Positions 61,470 to 64,000 of a stretch of 64,000 nucleotides of DNA are shown piece after piece (position 1 is the stretch's first letter; each line of letters begins with the position of its first letter). The DNA lies in the NCBI RefSeq assembly GCF_026004115.1, contig NZ_BPIM01000001.1, positions 1,116,001-1,180,000 on the forward strand, given 5' to 3'. The stretch is from Meiothermus sp. GTDB lineage: Bacteria; Deinococcota; Deinococci; Deinococcales; Thermaceae. A program made the translations under genes and the position numbers. Below the pieces are notes generated by a model that saw only the letters and a list, made by a program, of their open reading frames with translations, searched no databases and was not told where the DNA came from.

Positions 61470-62446
61470 TCACGCCTATCGCCCACACCAGCAAACGAGG
61501 ACGACACCACCTGCCCGAGGTGGCCATATACCGAGGCCCACAGGCCATAGGTGTTGTGGGCGATGGAAGCTTTAGCGCACTATTTGGGTTCTCCTGGGCC
61601 TGCATCTGGAATAAAGGGCAGGGGTTGAAGCTTTACAAAGAGGCAGGAGGCACGTGGCTGGAACAGAACAGCCCTGAGCCGCTGCCACAGCTGCAAAATA
61701 CAGATCGACATCTATCGTGCCAATCCGACCAGGCCGCCCGGCCAATGATTGCCTGGGAGCGCTCTGGCAGTGTGCATGTGTGGTTCTGGGACCCAGTGGC
61801 GGTGCAATTTGATGTAGAAAATCTGGGGCCTGGGGTAGACCCGGTGCTGCTCATGGATGCCCAGCTAAATGGAATAGTGGGCAATTCAGATGGAGTGCTG
61901 TTTTATCTGGATAGCAGTAGAACAGAAGTAAAATATCGGCTCCAGCGCGACCGATGGGCGACTGAGTACAGCCTGGCCTTATTGCCAGAACCTATGTATC
62001 TGGATCAGGCCATAGTGCTTCCCTGGCGCTATGAGCTGCTACTGGGCAACGAAACAACGCCTACCTACGCATTGCGTTCAGCCCTCTATCCGATTGATGT
62101 TGGCACAGAGTATTTGGCAGGACAGGTAAACGCATTGAATGGGACATATCTGCCTGCTCGCATAGATGCCGCCGCGCTCGAGGCCCTGGCCGGGCAAATC
62201 GAACCCAGGCCGGGCAGCTATACCCCAGCAGCAATTTTTTTGAGTGCTACCGAGGGCCTGGCCGGGCAGATTGAGCCCAAGCCGGGCACCTATGCGCTGG
62301 CAGTCATCCGCTACACCGCTACCGAGGCCCTGGCCGGCCAGATCGAGCCCAGGCCAGGCACCTATGCGCTGGCAGTCATCCGCTACACCGCTACCGAGGG
62401 CCTAACCGCGCAGATTGAGCCACTTAACGGACGGTATCACCTATGA
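61466..62446 (+). CDS. spike/receptor-binding candidate with 24-residue tandem repeats
   Basis: A 326-residue beta-rich protein with no membrane helix. The last third is a tandem array of 24-residue units with the core LAGQIEPRPGTYALAVI (encoded at 62108-62446). Repeats of this kind are common in shafts of virus fibres. The N-terminal 215 residues are aromatic-rich (AWERSGSVHVWFWDP). It is likely exposed on the virion and involved in attachment. Confidence 0.55.
   Translation: MITPIAHTSKRGRHHLPEVAIYRGPQAIGVVGDGSFSALFGFSWACIWNKGQGLKLYKEAGGTWLEQNSPEPLPQLQNTDRHLSCQSDQAARPMIAWERSGSVHVWFWDPVAVQFDVENLGPGVDPVLLMDAQLNGIVGNSDGVLFYLDSSRTEVKYRLQRDRWATEYSLALLPEPMYLDQAIVLPWRYELLLGNETTPTYALRSALYPIDVGTEYLAGQVNALNGTYLPARIDAAALEALAGQIEPRPGSYTPAAIFLSATEGLAGQIEPKPGTYALAVIRYTATEALAGQIEPRPGTYALAVIRYTATEGLTAQIEPLNGRYHL
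62108..62446 (+). repeat. 72-bp coding tandem repeat, four units and a partial fifth
   Basis: Units begin at 62108, 62180, 62252, 62324 and 62396 (the last is partial). Units three and four share a perfectly identical stretch of about 39 bp near their ends, so they arose by recent duplication, while the first two are diverged. The number of units could change by slippage. Confidence 0.85.
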
Positions 62447-63477
62447 AATTGAATCACCTAACGCCCGAAATCACAGCTCGAGTCCCCCTCTCCGTTGGCG
62501 TAAGAGCCTGGATAGAAGTAACAAAATATCGCCGTGGCAGCAATAAACCGCATTTTTACCACGCGCAACACAACCTGATTTTGAACAAGGGCCTGGATCA
62601 TGGCCTGGCCAACTGGGGTGGAATTATTATCCATCCCGTAGAAATCATAGATTACAGGGGTTTTGAGCAGATGTTCGTATACGTAGCGGTGGGAACAGGA
62701 ACAACCGCACCCGCCAACAATCAAACCGGTCTGAGCAACGAAATAGCCCGAACCGCCGCCAATCTGGGCCTGGGGGCAGGCCGCACACGTCAGCGTTTGA
62801 GCGATGGGGTGCACCGCATTACATTCACGCGGGCTTTTGATTACAGCCAGGCCAACGGCAACCTCACTGAGTTTGGGGGAAGCCATAGCCCTAACAGCGC
62901 CGATGGCACACATACACGAGAGCTATTTCGGGACGGTGGGGGGAACCCCATCGTCATAACTAAAACGAGCAACGAACGATTAGCAATCACCTATCACTTT
63001 GAAGTAACGCTGACCCCAACAACCGAAACCGCGCAGGGATCCATAAACTTATTGGACAACAGCGGGAATGTTGTGCTGACGCGGCTGGTAAAAGGCCTGT
63101 GGATAGGCACAGAAGACAGCCCACATAATGATTACGGTGGATTCATCGGGGACAATAATAAGGCAGATCGAATCGGGCACTGGGTGACCTCTCAGGCCTC
63201 AAATATGACCTACCTGGATACCACAAGCTTCAACGGTGGGCGATATGGTGAGCGACTGGCATACACCAACGGCAACTACTACCGTGATGTAGAAGGGGAG
63301 AGAGGCCCTGAGGCAAATAACCAAAATATATTTGCCTATGGGCTAGCTGGATTTGTTGATTGGTTTGTGTCCTACAAAATCCGCTTTGTGGATGGCTCGG
63401 GGGCAGATAACCCTATTGCCAAAGACAAAGATTACCGGCTAAAACTGGCGCTACGAATGAACGTACAGCGGGTGTGA
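62443..63477 (+). CDS. receptor-binding/tail-fibre-like protein
   Basis: A 344-residue strand-rich protein. The segment MFVYVAVGTGTTAPANNQTGLSNEIARTA is like a motif seen in tail-fibre and virion surface proteins of many phages. Further features are many Asn, Thr and Tyr residues and no membrane helix. A host-recognition role is likely. It overlaps both neighbours by 4 bp or little more. Confidence 0.55.
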   Translation: MKLNHLTPEITARVPLSVGVRAWIEVTKYRRGSNKPHFYHAQHNLILNKGLDHGLANWGGIIIHPVEIIDYRGFEQMFVYVAVGTGTTAPANNQTGLSNEIARTAANLGLGAGRTRQRLSDGVHRITFTRAFDYSQANGNLTEFGGSHSPNSADGTHTRELFRDGGGNPIVITKTSNERLAITYHFEVTLTPTTETAQGSINLLDNSGNVVLTRLVKGLWIGTEDSPHNDYGGFIGDNNKADRIGHWVTSQASNMTYLDTTSFNGGRYGERLAYTNGNYYRDVEGERGPEANNQNIFAYGLAGFVDWFVSYKIRFVDGSGADNPIAKDKDYRLKLALRMNVQRV

Positions 63478-63479
63478 CC

Positions 63480-63755
63480 ATGACAAAACACTTTCAGTTC
63501 TCAGTAAAGGCAAAACTCATGGATCAGGCAGAGATGCTCGATCTGGGCACGCTCACCTTATCGGATCCGGCCTACTCGGTGAACAAAAGCGACCTCACCG
63601 AAAAGGAAGCAGCAAGCGCGGCTTTGAGTGAACTGAAATACATCAAAGCCAGCAACGTATACCAGTGGCGCTCTGCAATCATTCCGGCAGCCAACTTTGG
63701 GGGATTGATTGTGCAGCTGGTCTCGAGCTGGATCGACCTGAACCTTGAATCATGA
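63480..63755 (+). CDS. small virion-module protein
   Basis: A 91-residue soluble protein (MTKHFQFSVKAKLMDQAEML start), not recognised. ATG 63480 is used; GTG 63474 would add two residues and overlap the previous gene by 4 bp. It ends overlapping the next start by 4 bp. Confidence 0.5.
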   Translation: MTKHFQFSVKAKLMDQAEMLDLGTLTLSDPAYSVNKSDLTEKEAASAALSELKYIKASNVYQWRSAIIPAANFGGLIVQLVSSWIDLNLES

Positions 63756-64000
63756 TTCCCCTTCCGGTTTGGCCTACAGCTCCAACGGTGCCGGCCAGTA
63801 ATGCCATTAGCCAGCTGGTGGTGCGAACCAGGCACAACATCCGCCATATTTACAGCCACGTGCCGGGAGTGAGCAAGGGCAGCGTGGTCTACTTTGACCT
63901 GAACGGCTATGGCTGGTATGACGGAAGCAGCGGGATGATAACGCACAACCGAGGCAGAAAGGGATTGAGGCGGACAGCAAGGGGGATTGAAGATGGCCTG
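63752..64000 (+). CDS. partial gene running off the right edge
   Basis: An open frame from ATG 63752 to the end (83 codons, no stop). It starts MIPLPVWPTAPTVPASNAIS and has beta-like, Tyr/Gly-rich segments (VVYFDLNGYGWYDGSSG). It belongs to the same overlapping chain, and is probably a virion surface protein. Confidence 0.5.
   Translation, partial: MIPLPVWPTAPTVPASNAISQLVVRTRHNIRHIYSHVPGVSKGSVVYFDLNGYGWYDGSSGMITHNRGRKGLRRTARGIEDGL

Larger units (their letters stand above)
43894..64000. mobile_element. provirus related to tailless Thermus phages P23-77/IN93 (left and central part)
   Basis: An integrated virus from the tRNA attachment site to beyond the right edge. It has a tyrosine integrase, an S24 repressor, an HUH Rep, an FtsK/HerA-like ATPase, and two adjacent genes of 169 and 290 residues in the place and size of the VP16 and VP17 capsid proteins of P23-77. 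Many single-helix proteins complete it. P23-77 and IN93 have genomes of about 17-20 kb; this one exceeds 20 kb. No portal, large terminase, tail tube or tape-measure gene is present. Confidence 0.85.

Noticed and set aside
43948-64000. Tailed (HK97-type) prophage
   Set aside because: No portal, large terminase, scaffolding protease, tape measure or tail tube gene is seen; ATPase and capsid gene sizes fit tailless membrane-containing viruses instead.

Overview
The window reads as chromosomal DNA of a Thermaceae bacterium, most likely Meiothermus. The reasons are high GC with strong third-position GC bias, a dnaK-grpE-dnaJ operon whose DnaJ lacks the zinc-finger domain (as in Thermus), a PII protein with the Thermus-type T-loop, many genes that look leaderless (a TANNNT -10 box 6-7 nt before ATG and no Shine-Dalgarno), and a provirus whose best match by gene order is the Thermus phage P23-77/IN93 group. 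No 16S gene or species-specific marker is present, so the genus is an inference. || Positions 1-43.9 kb are host chromosome. They hold rlmN, an FKBP prolyl isomerase, a rapZ-yvcK pair, small membrane and CBS proteins, two MFS permeases and an SIS-type sugar-phosphate isomerase. Next come the chaperone operon dnaK-grpE-dnaJ (minus strand) divergent from ftsH, then alaX, an MMPL exporter, a von Willebrand protein, the nitrogen pair amt-glnB divergent from hrcA, a moaD-moaE fusion, rpsA with a structured leader, an M29 aminopeptidase and an E2-like protein without the catalytic motif. A cell-envelope cluster follows (beta-barrel, two lipoproteins, a DUF4384/PEGA/MliC-like protein), then a split YeeE/YedE sulfur transporter, trmK with an anion permease, hrpB broken by one amber codon, a subtilisin-like lipoprotein and a decayed pyruvate-kinase-like gene. 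|| From about 43.9 kb to the right edge lies a provirus of at least 20 kb. Its left border is the displaced 3' half of a tRNA-Arg(CCU) gene next to a tyrosine integrase, so the intact tRNA is predicted just beyond position 64,000. After the lysogeny genes (integrase, DUF2335 membrane protein, LexA/CI-like S24 repressor) comes a compact switch with three 17-bp palindromes between the repressor and two small HTH genes. All later genes run rightward with overlapping ends: small early genes, an HUH rolling-circle replication initiator, a series of small membrane proteins, an M23 endopeptidase, a PIN-domain pair, an FtsK/HerA-like packaging ATPase, and the two major capsid proteins whose sizes and order match VP16 and VP17 of P23-77. 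They end with more membrane proteins, a holin candidate and host-recognition (spike) candidates, one with a 24-residue tandem repeat. There is no portal, large terminase or tail gene, which fits a tailless icosahedral virus with an internal membrane. || The most interesting items are this membrane-containing provirus with a rolling-circle Rep and an SOS-type switch, a hairpin repeat family with compensatory base changes, hrpB with a single internal stop, a RapZ without the Walker-A lysine, an E2-like protein without its catalytic motif, and a structured rpsA leader.
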